This document shows positions 9,256 through 17,284 of a stretch of DNA of 64,000 bases, piece by piece; positions within the stretch are counted from its first letter, which is position 1; each line of letters begins with the position of its first letter. The position numbers were made by a program, and so were the translations under genes. A model generated the notes under the pieces. The model worked only from the letters and a program-made list of their open reading frames with translations, did not search any database and was not told the origin of the DNA. The DNA comes from Pseudomonas sp. S06B 330 (GTDB taxonomy: Bacteria > Pseudomonadota > Gammaproteobacteria > Pseudomonadales > Pseudomonadaceae): contig NZ_CP088149.1 of NCBI RefSeq assembly GCF_002845275.2, positions 2,972,501 through 3,036,500 of the forward strand, read 5' to 3'.

Positions 9256-9924
9256 TCAATCATGCTCAAGTTGTACGTATTCCAACATTTTCTGACTTCC
9301 ATCAAGAATGTCACTACAGATGGCATTGCGAGCTCCTGCGCCATCCCGCTTCTTGAGTGCTTCGAGTACATCCCAGTGATGGTCAATCGCCATGCGCTCG
9401 TTGAAGCTTCCATAGGCGCGAGCAATGAGCGGCCCGGTACGCATCCACAAGCCGTCCAGCAGGCCGGCAAGTACTGGCATATCAGCGATTTCCGTCAAGC
9501 TGAAGTGAAAGGCGTGATTGAAGGTCAATGCTGACGTCAAGTCATTGTCTTTAATCGCTGCGAGGTTGTTTTGAATGCAGGTTTCCAGGCGCATCAGTTG
9601 TTGCGGTGTCGCTAACGATGCGGCTGTCTCGGCTGCCAATCCTTCGAGCGAGAGCCGAATGCTTCTAATCTCCAGGTACTGCTTGGAGGTCAGCACGGGG
9701 ACGCGAATGTCTCTCGGGGTCTTGAGAACCAGCGCCTGCTCCTTTGCCAATTGAAGGATGGCGTCCCGTACCGGTGTGACACTCGTACCCAATTGTTCAG
9801 CAAGGTCGCGTATGCGTAGCCGGTCGTTAGGCTGGAAGCGGCCTGTGATCAACGCTTCCCGGAGCAAGCCATAGATACCGCTGCCAAGGTATGAGTGTTT
9901 TAGGTTCTCAATAGGGTAATTCAT
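9256..9924 (-). CDS. GntR-family (FadR/FCD subgroup) transcriptional regulator
   Basis: 222 aa. The N-terminal winged helix-turn-helix spans about residues 15-75, with LRIRDLAEQLGTSVTPVRDAILQLAKE being the typical GntR recognition region. The C-terminal FCD ligand domain begins near residue 85 (EIRSIRLSLEGLAAETAA) and has the metal-binding-type Asp/His pattern (FNHAFHFSLTEIAD). It likely senses the substrate of the adjacent catabolic genes. It lies 67 bases downstream of the SDR gene on the same strand, so it is probably autoregulated from the divergent control region near 10767-10784. Confidence 0.9.
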   Translation of the reverse strand: MNYPIENLKHSYLGSGIYGLLREALITGRFQPNDRLRIRDLAEQLGTSVTPVRDAILQLAKEQALVLKTPRDIRVPVLTSKQYLEIRSIRLSLEGLAAETAASLATPQQLMRLETCIQNNLAAIKDNDLTSALTFNHAFHFSLTEIADMPVLAGLLDGLWMRTGPLIARAYGSFNERMAIDHHWDVLEALKKRDGAGARNAICSDILDGSQKMLEYVQLEHD

Positions 9925-9991
9925 CGCGTACTCGTGTGCGGCACATGCCCGGCTGGAGAGGGGAGGCTACCGGCAGCGATTATCGAGTAAC

Positions 9992-10726
9992 TCAAACATG
10001 TTGCCCACCGTTTACGTGGATTTCTGCACCATTGATATACGAAGCGCCCTGCGTACAGAGGAAATGCACAAGTGCGGCGACTTCCTCGGGCTTACCCATG
10101 CGTTTCATTGGAATCGATCGCTCAACTATCAGCTCGGTGCCGGCAGATAGGATGGAGGTATCGATTTCCCCGGGAGCGATCGCGTTTACGCGAACACCGT
10201 GAGGCCCGAAGTCATGCGCCATCTCGCGAGTCAGGGCCGATAGCGCCGCTTTCGAGCAGGCGTAAGCGACACCTGCAAACGGGTGGACACGCGAACCCGC
10301 AATAGAGGTGACGTTGATAACAGAGCCTCTCGCCGTCTTGAGCTCCTCGAAAAGCCCCTGAGCCAGCAGTGCAGTCGAGAAGATGTTCACATTGAAAACC
10401 TTCAGCCAGGTCGAATAGTCGGATTCCAAAACCCCTAGTCGCTCTCCATCTGAGCCTTTTGGTGAAATACCGGCGTTGTTAACTAGAGCATCCAGTCGGC
10501 CGCCGAGCTTCTCCCTTATTTCTGGAAGCCTGCTCTGTACGTCCTCCACGTTGCCGAGGTCGAGGTGAATGTGGTTAGCCAGTCCTTCGGCCCACGGGCA
10601 GCCTTCGCCCAGATCCTGCCTCGAAGCAGTAAAAACTCGCCAACCTGCGGCGCTGAAATGTTTCACGGTCGCGTGGCCAATGCCCCGGCTTGCACCGGTT
10701 AGCAGCAGAGTACGTTGTTCGGTCAT
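9992..10726 (-). CDS. SDR-family NAD(P)-dependent oxidoreductase
   Basis: 244 aa classical short-chain dehydrogenase. It has the cofactor motif TGASRGIGHA (about 10-19), NNAG (about 84-87), the catalytic Tyr-x3-Lys in YACSKAALS and the preceding Ser in NVTSIAGS. The PG motif AIAPGEIDTSI follows. The substrate is not evident. It is divergently transcribed from the binding protein/kinase/phospho-lyase-like genes, and GntR lies downstream. An attractive inference is that it reduces or oxidises the semialdehyde released by the PLP enzyme, but nothing in the sequence proves this. Confidence 0.9.
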   Translation of the reverse strand: MTEQRTLLLTGASRGIGHATVKHFSAAGWRVFTASRQDLGEGCPWAEGLANHIHLDLGNVEDVQSRLPEIREKLGGRLDALVNNAGISPKGSDGERLGVLESDYSTWLKVFNVNIFSTALLAQGLFEELKTARGSVINVTSIAGSRVHPFAGVAYACSKAALSALTREMAHDFGPHGVRVNAIAPGEIDTSILSAGTELIVERSIPMKRMGKPEEVAALVHFLCTQGASYINGAEIHVNGGQHV

Positions 10727-10766
10727 GGCGGGATCCCTTTGATTGGTGAGGAGGAGTGTAGGCTAA

Positions 10767-10784
10767 AATATGATGCATCATATT
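10767..10784. promoter_or_regulatory. Perfect 18-bp palindrome, candidate GntR operator
   Basis: AATATGATGCATCATATT is a perfect palindrome in the 184-base divergent region between the SDR and the binding-protein gene. Its size and AT-rich symmetric form fit a FadR-type GntR operator that could control both directions. The link to the nearby GntR is inference from position. Confidence 0.55.
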
Positions 10785-10910
10785 ATTAATGTGTTTTAAT
10801 GGACTTTGTCCCCACCGGGGAAGCGTCACATTCAATCGATTGCTGCCACTACAAGAAAACTGCCATCCCTTTAAAGCTGCCCACGACCCGTAGCTGACCT
10901 GGAGAGACGC

Positions 10911-11942
10911 ATGAATAAGAAAATCGCAGCTGTACTTTTGCTTGGAACACTTGCAGGCCCGCTGAACGCCGCTGAAAAGCTAACCGTGGTTTCCTTTGGC
11001 GGGAACAATCGCCAGGCTCAAGAGAAGGCGTTCTACAAACCCTTCACTGCCGAGAGCGCCACGACCATCACGGCGGATGACTACAATGGCGAAATGGCCA
11101 AAATCAAGGTGATGGCCGACACCGGTAAAACCAGCTGGGATGTTGTGGAGGTCGAATCACCCGAGCTCATCCGTGGCTGCAGTGAGGGGTTGTTCGAACC
11201 CTTGGACTGGAGCCGGATAGGGAAGAGGGAGGATTTCATTCCTGCCGCAGTCAGCGACTGTGGTGTCGGCATTTTCATCTGGTCGACAGTGCTTACCTAT
11301 GATCCCAAGAAGCTCGCCGCAAGCCCGCAAGGCTGGGCCGACTTTTGGGACACCAAAAAATATCCCGGTAAGCGCGGCCTTCGGCGCGGAGCGAAATTCA
11401 CACTGGAGTTCGCGCTGCTTGCGGACGGAGTAAGCAACCAAGATATCTACAAGCTTCTGGGCACTGAAGCGGGTATTCAGCGCGCGTTCAAAAAGCTCGA
11501 CGAAATCAAACCCAACATCCAATGGTGGGATTCCGGCGCGCAGCCTCTGCAATGGTTGGTGGCGGGTGACGTGGTCATGACCTCCGCCTACAACGGTCGC
11601 GTCACCTCTGCCCAGGAGGAAGGCCAGTCATTTGCAATGCAATGGAATGGGAGCCTTTACGACCTCGACCATTGGGCGATCGTCAAAGGCTCTGCGAAAA
11701 AGGAATTGGCAGAGCGCTTTATCGCTTTCGCTAGCGAGCCTGTGCAACAGAAGAATTTCGTCGAAGCCATCCCTTATGGGCCCAGCAACACAAATGCGAT
11801 GAGCTTGGTAGATAAGCGTGTTGGCGAAAAACTCCCGACTGCACCTGAAAATCTAAAAAACGCCCGGGCTACCGACGCCGAGTTTTGGATCGATCATGGT
11901 GAGGATCTGGAGGAGCGATTCAACGCTTGGGTCAATAAGTGA
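10911..11942 (+). CDS. Periplasmic extracellular solute-binding protein (spermidine/putrescine-type)
   Basis: 343 aa. A cleavable signal peptide (MNKKIAAVLLLGTLAGPLNAA) is followed by EKLTVVSFGGNNRQAQEKAFYKPF, the opening of PotD/PotF-like class binding proteins for polyamines and similar amines. GGAGAG precedes the ATG by 6 bases. It should deliver a small cationic or amino compound to an ABC importer, but no permease or ATPase gene is in this locus. Either it borrows a transporter encoded elsewhere or it acts as a sensor. It is followed by a hairpin and then the kinase and phospho-lyase-like genes. Confidence 0.88.
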   Translation: MNKKIAAVLLLGTLAGPLNAAEKLTVVSFGGNNRQAQEKAFYKPFTAESATTITADDYNGEMAKIKVMADTGKTSWDVVEVESPELIRGCSEGLFEPLDWSRIGKREDFIPAAVSDCGVGIFIWSTVLTYDPKKLAASPQGWADFWDTKKYPGKRGLRRGAKFTLEFALLADGVSNQDIYKLLGTEAGIQRAFKKLDEIKPNIQWWDSGAQPLQWLVAGDVVMTSAYNGRVTSAQEEGQSFAMQWNGSLYDLDHWAIVKGSAKKELAERFIAFASEPVQQKNFVEAIPYGPSNTNAMSLVDKRVGEKLPTAPENLKNARATDAEFWIDHGEDLEERFNAWVNK

Positions 11943-11947
11943 TGCAT

Positions 11948-11971
11948 GGCGCCCCTGGAAACTGGGGCGCC
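11948..11971 (+). terminator. Intercistronic GC hairpin after the binding-protein gene
   Basis: GGCGCCCC and GGGGCGCC (11948-11955 and 11964-11971) form a perfect 8-bp stem with an 8-base loop, followed by GTTT only. A hairpin here commonly stabilises or partly terminates the message so that the binding protein is made in excess over downstream genes. It may be a leaky terminator. Confidence 0.55.
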
Positions 11972-11999
11972 GTTTGCAAGGCGGATGAGGACGTGAGTC

Positions 12000-13067
12000 A
12001 TGCCACTTGAGAATTTAGCTGTTGATGACAAGTTGCTGGAAGTTGCTCCAGCTCTGGTCACTGATGTGCAAGCGATCGCAGTGCTCCAGCAGCAATTTGG
12101 TTTAAGCGGCAAGCTTGAAAAATTGGGCGGAGAGCGAGACCTCAATTTCCGCGTGATTCTTGAAGACGGGTCATCTCGTTTGCTCAAGCTTTCCCACCCG
12201 CTTGAGAACCCCGATGTGGTCGACTTCCACAACCAGGCGATGCGAAGAATCGAGCTTCGAGATCCCGGTCTTCCGGTTCAGCGCGTGCATCCGTCGCGTG
12301 AAGGTCAGTACGCCACCTTTGTCGAGATTGATGGGCAGCACATGCTGGCCCGACTATTGTCTTTTGAAGACGGTATGCCCCTTCACTGTGTGAGTCGCAC
12401 CACAACGGCGTTTCGCCGAGTAATTGGGCAGTCCATTGCTCGGCTGGACGTAGCGCTCGAAGGCTTCACTCATCCTGCCGCCGGACATGCTCTGCTCTGG
12501 GACATGCAGCATGCCGCGCACCTTCGACCGTTGCTGATTCACATCGAGCCAGGTCAGGGGCGAAGCCTAGTCGAGCAAAGTCTTGACTTGTACGAATCCG
12601 TCGTCTTGCCCCAGATCCCTCGACTCCGAAAGCAGGTTATTCATAATGACACGAACCCGCACAACATTATCGTGGATGCCAAGAGCCCTAGTGTCCTGCG
12701 GAGCATCCTTGATTTCGGTGACATGGTGTACGCACCATTGGTCAACGAGGTAGCGGTTGCCGCTTCATATCACCTTGGCCAGGTCGGCGATGTGCTAGCG
12801 CCAGCATTGGATGTCATTGGCGCTTACCACCAACACAATCGGCTTACCCATGATGAGTTGGTGCTGCTGCCGGCGCTGCTGACCACGCGGTTGGCATTAG
12901 CCCTTTGCATCAACTCATGGCGCGCCGAGCTGCACCCTGAGAATCGTCAGTACATCCTTCGAAATACCCAGCGCGCGTGGGCAAATTTGAATGCAATGTC
13001 GTCTCTGTCTCGACCTGAAATTGAAGATCGAATTTCTTCCGTGTGCCTGCGAGAGGTCAACACATGA
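12000..13067 (+). CDS. Aminoglycoside-phosphotransferase-fold kinase, hydroxylysine-kinase-like
   Basis: 355 aa protein-kinase-like small-molecule kinase. The Brenner-type catalytic loop is VIHNDTNPHN (His215, Asp217, Asn222), and the metal-binding DFGD is at about 238-241. The N-terminal GGERDLNFRV loop is shared with the kinases that pair with AGXT2L-type phospho-lyases (the mammalian hydroxylysine kinase AGPHD1 is the reference). GAGGAC precedes the start. Its stop overlaps the start of the PLP enzyme by 4 bases. The likely role is to phosphorylate a hydroxyl group on an amino compound so that the next enzyme can eliminate phosphate. Choline- or homoserine-kinase-like substrates are alternatives. 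Confidence 0.8.
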   Translation: MPLENLAVDDKLLEVAPALVTDVQAIAVLQQQFGLSGKLEKLGGERDLNFRVILEDGSSRLLKLSHPLENPDVVDFHNQAMRRIELRDPGLPVQRVHPSREGQYATFVEIDGQHMLARLLSFEDGMPLHCVSRTTTAFRRVIGQSIARLDVALEGFTHPAAGHALLWDMQHAAHLRPLLIHIEPGQGRSLVEQSLDLYESVVLPQIPRLRKQVIHNDTNPHNIIVDAKSPSVLRSILDFGDMVYAPLVNEVAVAASYHLGQVGDVLAPALDVIGAYHQHNRLTHDELVLLPALLTTRLALALCINSWRAELHPENRQYILRNTQRAWANLNAMSSLSRPEIEDRISSVCLREVNT

Positions 13068-14383
13068 GCATGATCAACAGTTTCACTTCAGAGGACGCAG
13101 CCCGGCTTTCGGAAACGGAACGACGCTTGATTGAGCGCCGCGAGCGTCTGTTGGGCCCGGCGTACCGTCTTTTCTACGAACGACCGCTCCATACCGTTAG
13201 AGGAGAGGGTGTTTGGCTCTTCGATGAACAGGGGCGTCGTTATCTGGATGCCTATAACAACGTCGCGTCCATCGGTCACTGCCATCCCCGCGTGGTTGAG
13301 GCAATGTATCGGCAGTCGCGTTTGCTGAACACGCACACTCGCTACCTGCAGGAGGGGATTCTCGACTATGCCGAACAGTTGTTAGGCACATTCTCTGGAG
13401 ACTTGAATCGAGTCATGTTCACGTGTACCGGGAGTGAAGCGAATGACCTCGCGCTTCGGATCGCCAAGCAGTACACAGGCGGTACCGGCGTCATCATCAC
13501 CCAATTTGCCTACCACGGTGTAACGGGCGACATTGCCGAGCTTTCGCCATCGCTCGGTCGCGCCATGGTGCTCCCGGAGCATGTCCGTACCGTACGCGCA
13601 CCTGACGCGTACCGTCTGGGAGCCGAAAACGTGGCGTCGACTTTCGCCGCAGACATACGTGCCGCAATCGATGACTTGAAAGCGCACGGCATCCGTCCCG
13701 CAGCTATTTTGCTGGACGGCATCTTCTCCAGCGATGGCGTCCTCCCCGGGCCGGCGGGCTTCCTCGCTGAAGGTGTTGCGTTGGCCCAGGCAGAAGGAAT
13801 GTTGTACATCGCCGATGAGGTACAACCAGGCTTTGCGCGTACTGGTCTGAACATGTGGGGTTATTCGAGGCATAACGTGCGTCCGGATATTGTCACGCTC
13901 GGTAAGCCCATGGGTAATGGTCAGCCCATTGCTGGTATCGTTGGACGCGCTGAGGTCGTCGATGACTTCGGAAAGCACATGCGCTACTTCAATACGTTTG
14001 GAGGCAACCCAGTCTCGTGTGCAGCAGGCCAAGCTGTCCTGGACGTCATCCAGGACGAGCATCTGCAGCAGCGATCGCATGACATTGGCGGCTATCTGCT
14101 GGCCGGCCTGACAAAGCTTGCGCAGCGCCATGAAATGATCGGTGACGTCAGGGGGGCTGGCATGTTCCTCGGCATTGAGCTCGTCACTGACCGGGCGACG
14201 CAGAGACCAGCAGCCGAGCAGGCTCGCAAGGTCGTCAACTCAATGCGTGAACAGGGTGTGCTGATTAGTGCCGCCGGCCCGCTCGAAAACGTGCTCAAGA
14301 TTCGACCGTTATTGGCGTTTACGCAAGAGCACGCAGAGATGCTTATCGAGGCGGTCGATGTCGCAATGCAAGGGGTTCATTAG
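13064..14383 (+). CDS. Class-III PLP enzyme, probable phospho-lyase (AGXT2L-like)
   Basis: 439 aa from the ATG overlapping the kinase stop (ATGA), with GAGAGG upstream; an earlier in-frame start at 13043 lies inside the kinase gene. Fold-type-I class-III features are clear: GSEANDLALR (about 123-132), YIADEVQPGFARTG with Asp251, and the PLP lysine Lys281 in VTLGKPMGNGQP. The GKPMGNG form is typical of the AGXT2L1/2L2 phospho-lyases that convert O-phosphoethanolamine or phosphohydroxylysine to a semialdehyde, ammonia and phosphate. The kinase partner directly upstream supports a phospho-lyase over an ordinary omega-aminotransferase. The substrate is unproven. Confidence 0.85.
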   Translation: MSMINSFTSEDAARLSETERRLIERRERLLGPAYRLFYERPLHTVRGEGVWLFDEQGRRYLDAYNNVASIGHCHPRVVEAMYRQSRLLNTHTRYLQEGILDYAEQLLGTFSGDLNRVMFTCTGSEANDLALRIAKQYTGGTGVIITQFAYHGVTGDIAELSPSLGRAMVLPEHVRTVRAPDAYRLGAENVASTFAADIRAAIDDLKAHGIRPAAILLDGIFSSDGVLPGPAGFLAEGVALAQAEGMLYIADEVQPGFARTGLNMWGYSRHNVRPDIVTLGKPMGNGQPIAGIVGRAEVVDDFGKHMRYFNTFGGNPVSCAAGQAVLDVIQDEHLQQRSHDIGGYLLAGLTKLAQRHEMIGDVRGAGMFLGIELVTDRATQRPAAEQARKVVNSMREQGVLISAAGPLENVLKIRPLLAFTQEHAEMLIEAVDVAMQGVH

Positions 14384-14559
14384 CCTTGAGCTTTTGACCG
14401 CTGTGTGCGTTGGTAACGAGTAACTGCGATCTGGACGGCGGCAGCTACGAGGCAAAGCAAGCCGATTTTCCAGCTGCCCTCCACCCCGAAGTGCTCGCAT
14501 ATTTTTCCAGTGATGATCACGCTAACGAAGATAGCGAAAGGTAGGATTAGTTTATTCAT
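14380..14559 (-). CDS. Small membrane protein, unknown function
   Basis: 59 aa from the ATG at 14557-14559, with GGAAA about 6-10 bases upstream. A longer frame reaches 14661 but its first 34 residues look like non-coding translation. The N-terminus is hydrophobic (NKLILPFAIFVSVIITGKI), a second helix spans about residues 27-44, and the tail is strongly basic (TRYQRTQRSKAQG). It converges on the phospho-lyase-like gene with a 4-base overlap. I do not recognise a family. It may be cargo or flank of the TnpS/TnpT module. Confidence 0.45.
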   Translation of the reverse strand: MNKLILPFAIFVSVIITGKICEHFGVEGSWKIGLLCLVAAAVQIAVTRYQRTQRSKAQG

Positions 14560-14600
14560 TAGGTTTTCCAGTGGTAAACGAAAAAAGGTGTGAGTGGGTC

Positions 14601-14625
14601 TCCCTCTCCAAGCACAGGAGAGGGA
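14601..14625 (-). terminator. Hairpin downstream of the TnpS-like gene
   Basis: TCCCTCTCC (14601-14609) and GGAGAGGGA (14617-14625) form a perfect 9-bp stem with a 7-base loop. On the minus strand a run of six T follows about 14 bases after the stem. The position, 37 bases after the recombinase stop, fits an imperfect terminator. Confidence 0.45.
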
Positions 14626-14661
14626 ATCCTTCCATTTCAAAGCAGTGTATGTTCCAGGCAA

Positions 14662-15786
14662 TTACGTTTGAACGTCTGTAGGTGGTGCTTCGTTCACCGT
14701 CTCGGCCACCGGCGACTCGCCAAACAACAGGCTGGCGCGACTCTCCAGCAAGGCCCCTGCCTGAAAATAGCCCATCACTGTCGTCACGCTACGGTGCTCG
14801 GTCATCGCCATTACTTCACCTAGCGGCACACCCTGACGCCCGGCCTCGGTGACAAAGCCCGAGCGCAGGCTGTGCGCCGCCCAGTCGCCCTCGAGCCCGG
14901 CCAGCTGGGCACGGCGCTTGACGATGCGCGCGACCTGGTCGCCGGAGAGGCTTGCCGAGCCGACGCGGCCGCCCTTGTACAGCCGCCGGAACAGTGGCCC
15001 GCTGCTCGCCGGGGCCGCCGCCAGCCAGGCGTTTAGTGCCTGCGCCGCAGGCCCGCGCAACGGTTTCTCGCGGCGTACACCGCCGGTGTCGGTCTTGGTC
15101 GCACCGAGGGCATACAGCCAGGTGTCGGCGTCTAGGCGGCGCAGGTCTTCCACCCGCAGGGCGGTCACCTCCGAGCGCCGTCGGCCGCCGCCGCTCCAGG
15201 CCAGCAGTAACAGGGCACGATCGCGCACCCCGCGCACGCCGTCCGTGCAGGTAGCGAGCATCGCCTGCAAGGGCTCCAACACCATGGCGGTTTTCTTGCG
15301 CAGCGCGACGCCTTGGCGCGCCTGGGCCTTACGTGCCTCGCGCAGCAGGGTCTTTACCGTCGGTGCCTCGCAGGGATTGTCCCAGTCATTGAGTCGATGC
15401 CACTTGGCCAACACCGCCAGGCGATGGTTCACCGTGTTGAACGCCAGGGCCCCGAGTTTGCCCTTGACCCCAGCGGCGACCAGGGCCGCATCCAATTGCG
15501 CGGGAAGCAGCTGGCTCCAATCGCCATCGGCGTCTGGGCGGGCCAGGTGGTCGACAATGAACTGCACAGCGACATCCGAGGGCAGGGCGCCGTCACCGAT
15601 CGCGCGGCCGTAGCGCAGTTGCAGCCAGGCGGCCCAGTAGGCGAGGGCGCTGCGGTAGCTACGCACGGTGTTGGCCGCGGTGCCGGCGGCAATAAAGGCC
15701 TCGGCGGCGGCCTGGGTGCTGTCGGCCAGGCCGTGCAGCGCCAGTGGGGCAATTGGCAGCACTTCGAATGGATCTGTATTATTCAT
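14662..15786 (-). CDS. Tyrosine recombinase, TnpS-like cointegrate resolvase
   Basis: 374 aa from the ATG at 15784-15786; a TTG at 15795 could add three residues, and no strong ribosome site is visible for either. An N-terminal SAM-like core-binding domain (about 25-165) is followed by the catalytic domain. Active-site elements are Arg in SGGGRRRSEVTALR, the Lys-containing hairpin (GATKTDTGG), HSLRSGF, and EHRSVTTVMGYFQ with the nucleophilic Tyr. The gene is divergent from a KfrA-N/coiled-coil protein across 87 bases that hold a recombinase-core-like palindrome. That arrangement matches tnpS-tnpT of Tn4651/Tn4652-type Tn3 transposons, where TnpS resolves cointegrates. No tnpA is present here. 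Confidence 0.82.
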   Translation of the reverse strand: MNNTDPFEVLPIAPLALHGLADSTQAAAEAFIAAGTAANTVRSYRSALAYWAAWLQLRYGRAIGDGALPSDVAVQFIVDHLARPDADGDWSQLLPAQLDAALVAAGVKGKLGALAFNTVNHRLAVLAKWHRLNDWDNPCEAPTVKTLLREARKAQARQGVALRKKTAMVLEPLQAMLATCTDGVRGVRDRALLLLAWSGGGRRRSEVTALRVEDLRRLDADTWLYALGATKTDTGGVRREKPLRGPAAQALNAWLAAAPASSGPLFRRLYKGGRVGSASLSGDQVARIVKRRAQLAGLEGDWAAHSLRSGFVTEAGRQGVPLGEVMAMTEHRSVTTVMGYFQAGALLESRASLLFGESPVAETVNEAPPTDVQT

Positions 15787-15824
15787 TACGTTCAACGTAT
15801 TATATTTTAATTATTGAATTCATA

Positions 15825-15853
15825 AGGTCGGATAACATTTATTTATCAGACCT
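15825..15853. repeat. Recombination-core-like inverted repeat between tnpS- and tnpT-like genes
   Basis: AGGTCGGATAA (15825-15835) and TTATCAGACCT (15843-15853) are inverted 11-base arms with one mismatch, separated by a 7-base spacer (CATTTAT). Two 11-bp arms around a 6-8 bp strand-exchange region is the standard layout of a tyrosine recombinase core site. The place between divergent tnpS and tnpT corresponds to the resolution site (rst) known for Tn4651. It could also overlap the promoters of both genes. Confidence 0.6.
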
Positions 15854-15873
15854 AATATAGCGGAGGGCAGCGC

Positions 15874-16929
15874 ATGGCGGTAGGTGTACCGGAAAATGAC
15901 GTGTTCGCCGCGGCGGACGCAGTGTTGGCGCGGGGGGAGCGACCGACGGTGGAGCGGGTGCGCCTGGAACTCGGCCGCGGCAGTCCGGCGCGGGTCGGCG
16001 CCTTGCTCGATCAATGGTGGGAACAGCTGGCTGGGCGTCTGCGCGGCGAAACGCGGCTGCCCGGGCTACCGACGGAAGTGGCGCAAGCCTTTGTCGCGGT
16101 GTGGCAGCAGGCGACTACCCTCGCTCAGGGTGTGGTCGAGCAATCGCTGGCCGGCCAACGCCAGGTGCTGGTGGAGGAGCGTGAGCAGTTGGCCGCACTG
16201 GAGGCGCGAGCGCATCTGGAGGTTGCCCAGGCCCGCCAGCAAACCGCCGGGGCCAAGGCCGCCTGTCAAGTTTCTGAGGCCCGGCTCGCCGATTTGGAAT
16301 GTTTGTTGCGCCAGCGCCAAGAGCAAATCGATGACTTGCGAGAGCAGCGTGAGGAACTGATTGGTCAGCGCGATGAAGCACAAGCGCAGCAGGCCGAGGC
16401 GCGCCAGCAGTTGCAGGCCCAACGCGAGCAGGCGGAGCAGGCGCGCGATGCACAGCAACGCTACAGTCGCGATGTCGAAGACCGGGCCTATCGGGAAATT
16501 GATCGGGCTCGCGAAGAGAGCAAGACGTTGGCCGCCCAACTCAAGGAAGCGAACGGCCGGCTGCAGACTCTGCAGCAGTCGCTGCTATCGGGACAGGCGG
16601 AGCTCACCGAGGCACGTGAGCAACGCGTCGCGGCCTTGAGTCAAACCCAGAGCCTGCAGGATCAGCTGGAGCAGCATCGCCTGGCAGGCGTGGACGCATC
16701 TGAACAGCGCCACACCCTGCAGCAGCGCTTGCTGCAGGTCGAAGCCGAGTTGGTTAACGCGCGCGAACGGGCGGCAGCGGCGCAGGCGCGGGCCGAAATG
16801 CTGGCCGATCAGTTGACGGCAGCCAACATCGATACGCTGGCGGAGCCTCCTCGGCGCCCAGGCAAGGCAGCATCCAAAAAACGCGGAGCGGCTCGCCCTA
16901 GGATCACTGTCGCCGACAAGCAATTGTAG
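15874..16929 (+). CDS. TnpT-like cointegrate-resolution protein (KfrA_N plus coiled coil)
   Basis: 351 aa. GGAGG lies 8 bases before the ATG. The first 60 residues form a KfrA-N-type DNA-binding domain (ENDVFAAADAVLARGERPTVERVR, then RGSPARVGALLDQWW). Residues about 90-325 are an almost unbroken Gln/Glu/Arg/Ala coiled coil, and the C-terminus is basic (AASKKRGAARPR). In Tn4651-type transposons TnpT binds the resolution site and helps TnpS. Plasmid KfrA proteins have the same architecture, but the divergent recombinase decides for TnpT. No transposase or terminal repeats were recognised nearby. Confidence 0.8.
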   Translation: MAVGVPENDVFAAADAVLARGERPTVERVRLELGRGSPARVGALLDQWWEQLAGRLRGETRLPGLPTEVAQAFVAVWQQATTLAQGVVEQSLAGQRQVLVEEREQLAALEARAHLEVAQARQQTAGAKAACQVSEARLADLECLLRQRQEQIDDLREQREELIGQRDEAQAQQAEARQQLQAQREQAEQARDAQQRYSRDVEDRAYREIDRAREESKTLAAQLKEANGRLQTLQQSLLSGQAELTEAREQRVAALSQTQSLQDQLEQHRLAGVDASEQRHTLQQRLLQVEAELVNARERAAAAQARAEMLADQLTAANIDTLAEPPRRPGKAASKKRGAARPRITVADKQL

Positions 16930-17284
16930 GTGGTGATTTTATGTGGCGTAGTTAGGAGACATAAGCAAAAACTCAGACCAGCAAATCTTCGCTAACTTTG
17001 GCGTCATATTTGTAGGTGCCCTTGGTTTACTGCGAAGGTGACCTGCCGTTCCAGGACGCTGGGCGGTTTCAGTGACTGAGTGCCATACGGTGTTATTGAT
17101 TTGTAGCTGGAGCGTCATACTGCGCAGCCAGGTTTTTTGATCACCTCAAGCGCCTGGCCTGCGGCAATAGGGGGGCTGGATAACGGTGAACCGAACTTCA
17201 CGCTTGCCGCTATCTCTGAAAGTTTAAGGCCACTGCGCTAACAAACGTCTTACACTGACGCTTTTGCTAGCTCAGAGCGTCGCT
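16930..17284. other. Gene-free stretch after the TnpT-like gene
   Basis: About 355 bases with no credible reading frame. GCGTCATA occurs twice on the plus strand, about 125 bases apart. A weak stem (CGTC...GACG, around 17246-17260) lies just before the regulator start. The right end of the mobile segment and the promoter of the sigma-54 activator must lie here, but I could not place either. Confidence 0.4.

Noticed and set aside
16930..17284. Repeated GCGTCATA as Tn3-type terminal repeats of the TnpS/TnpT element
   Set aside because: Only 8 bases match, both copies are on one side and in the same orientation, and there is no GGGG-type end.
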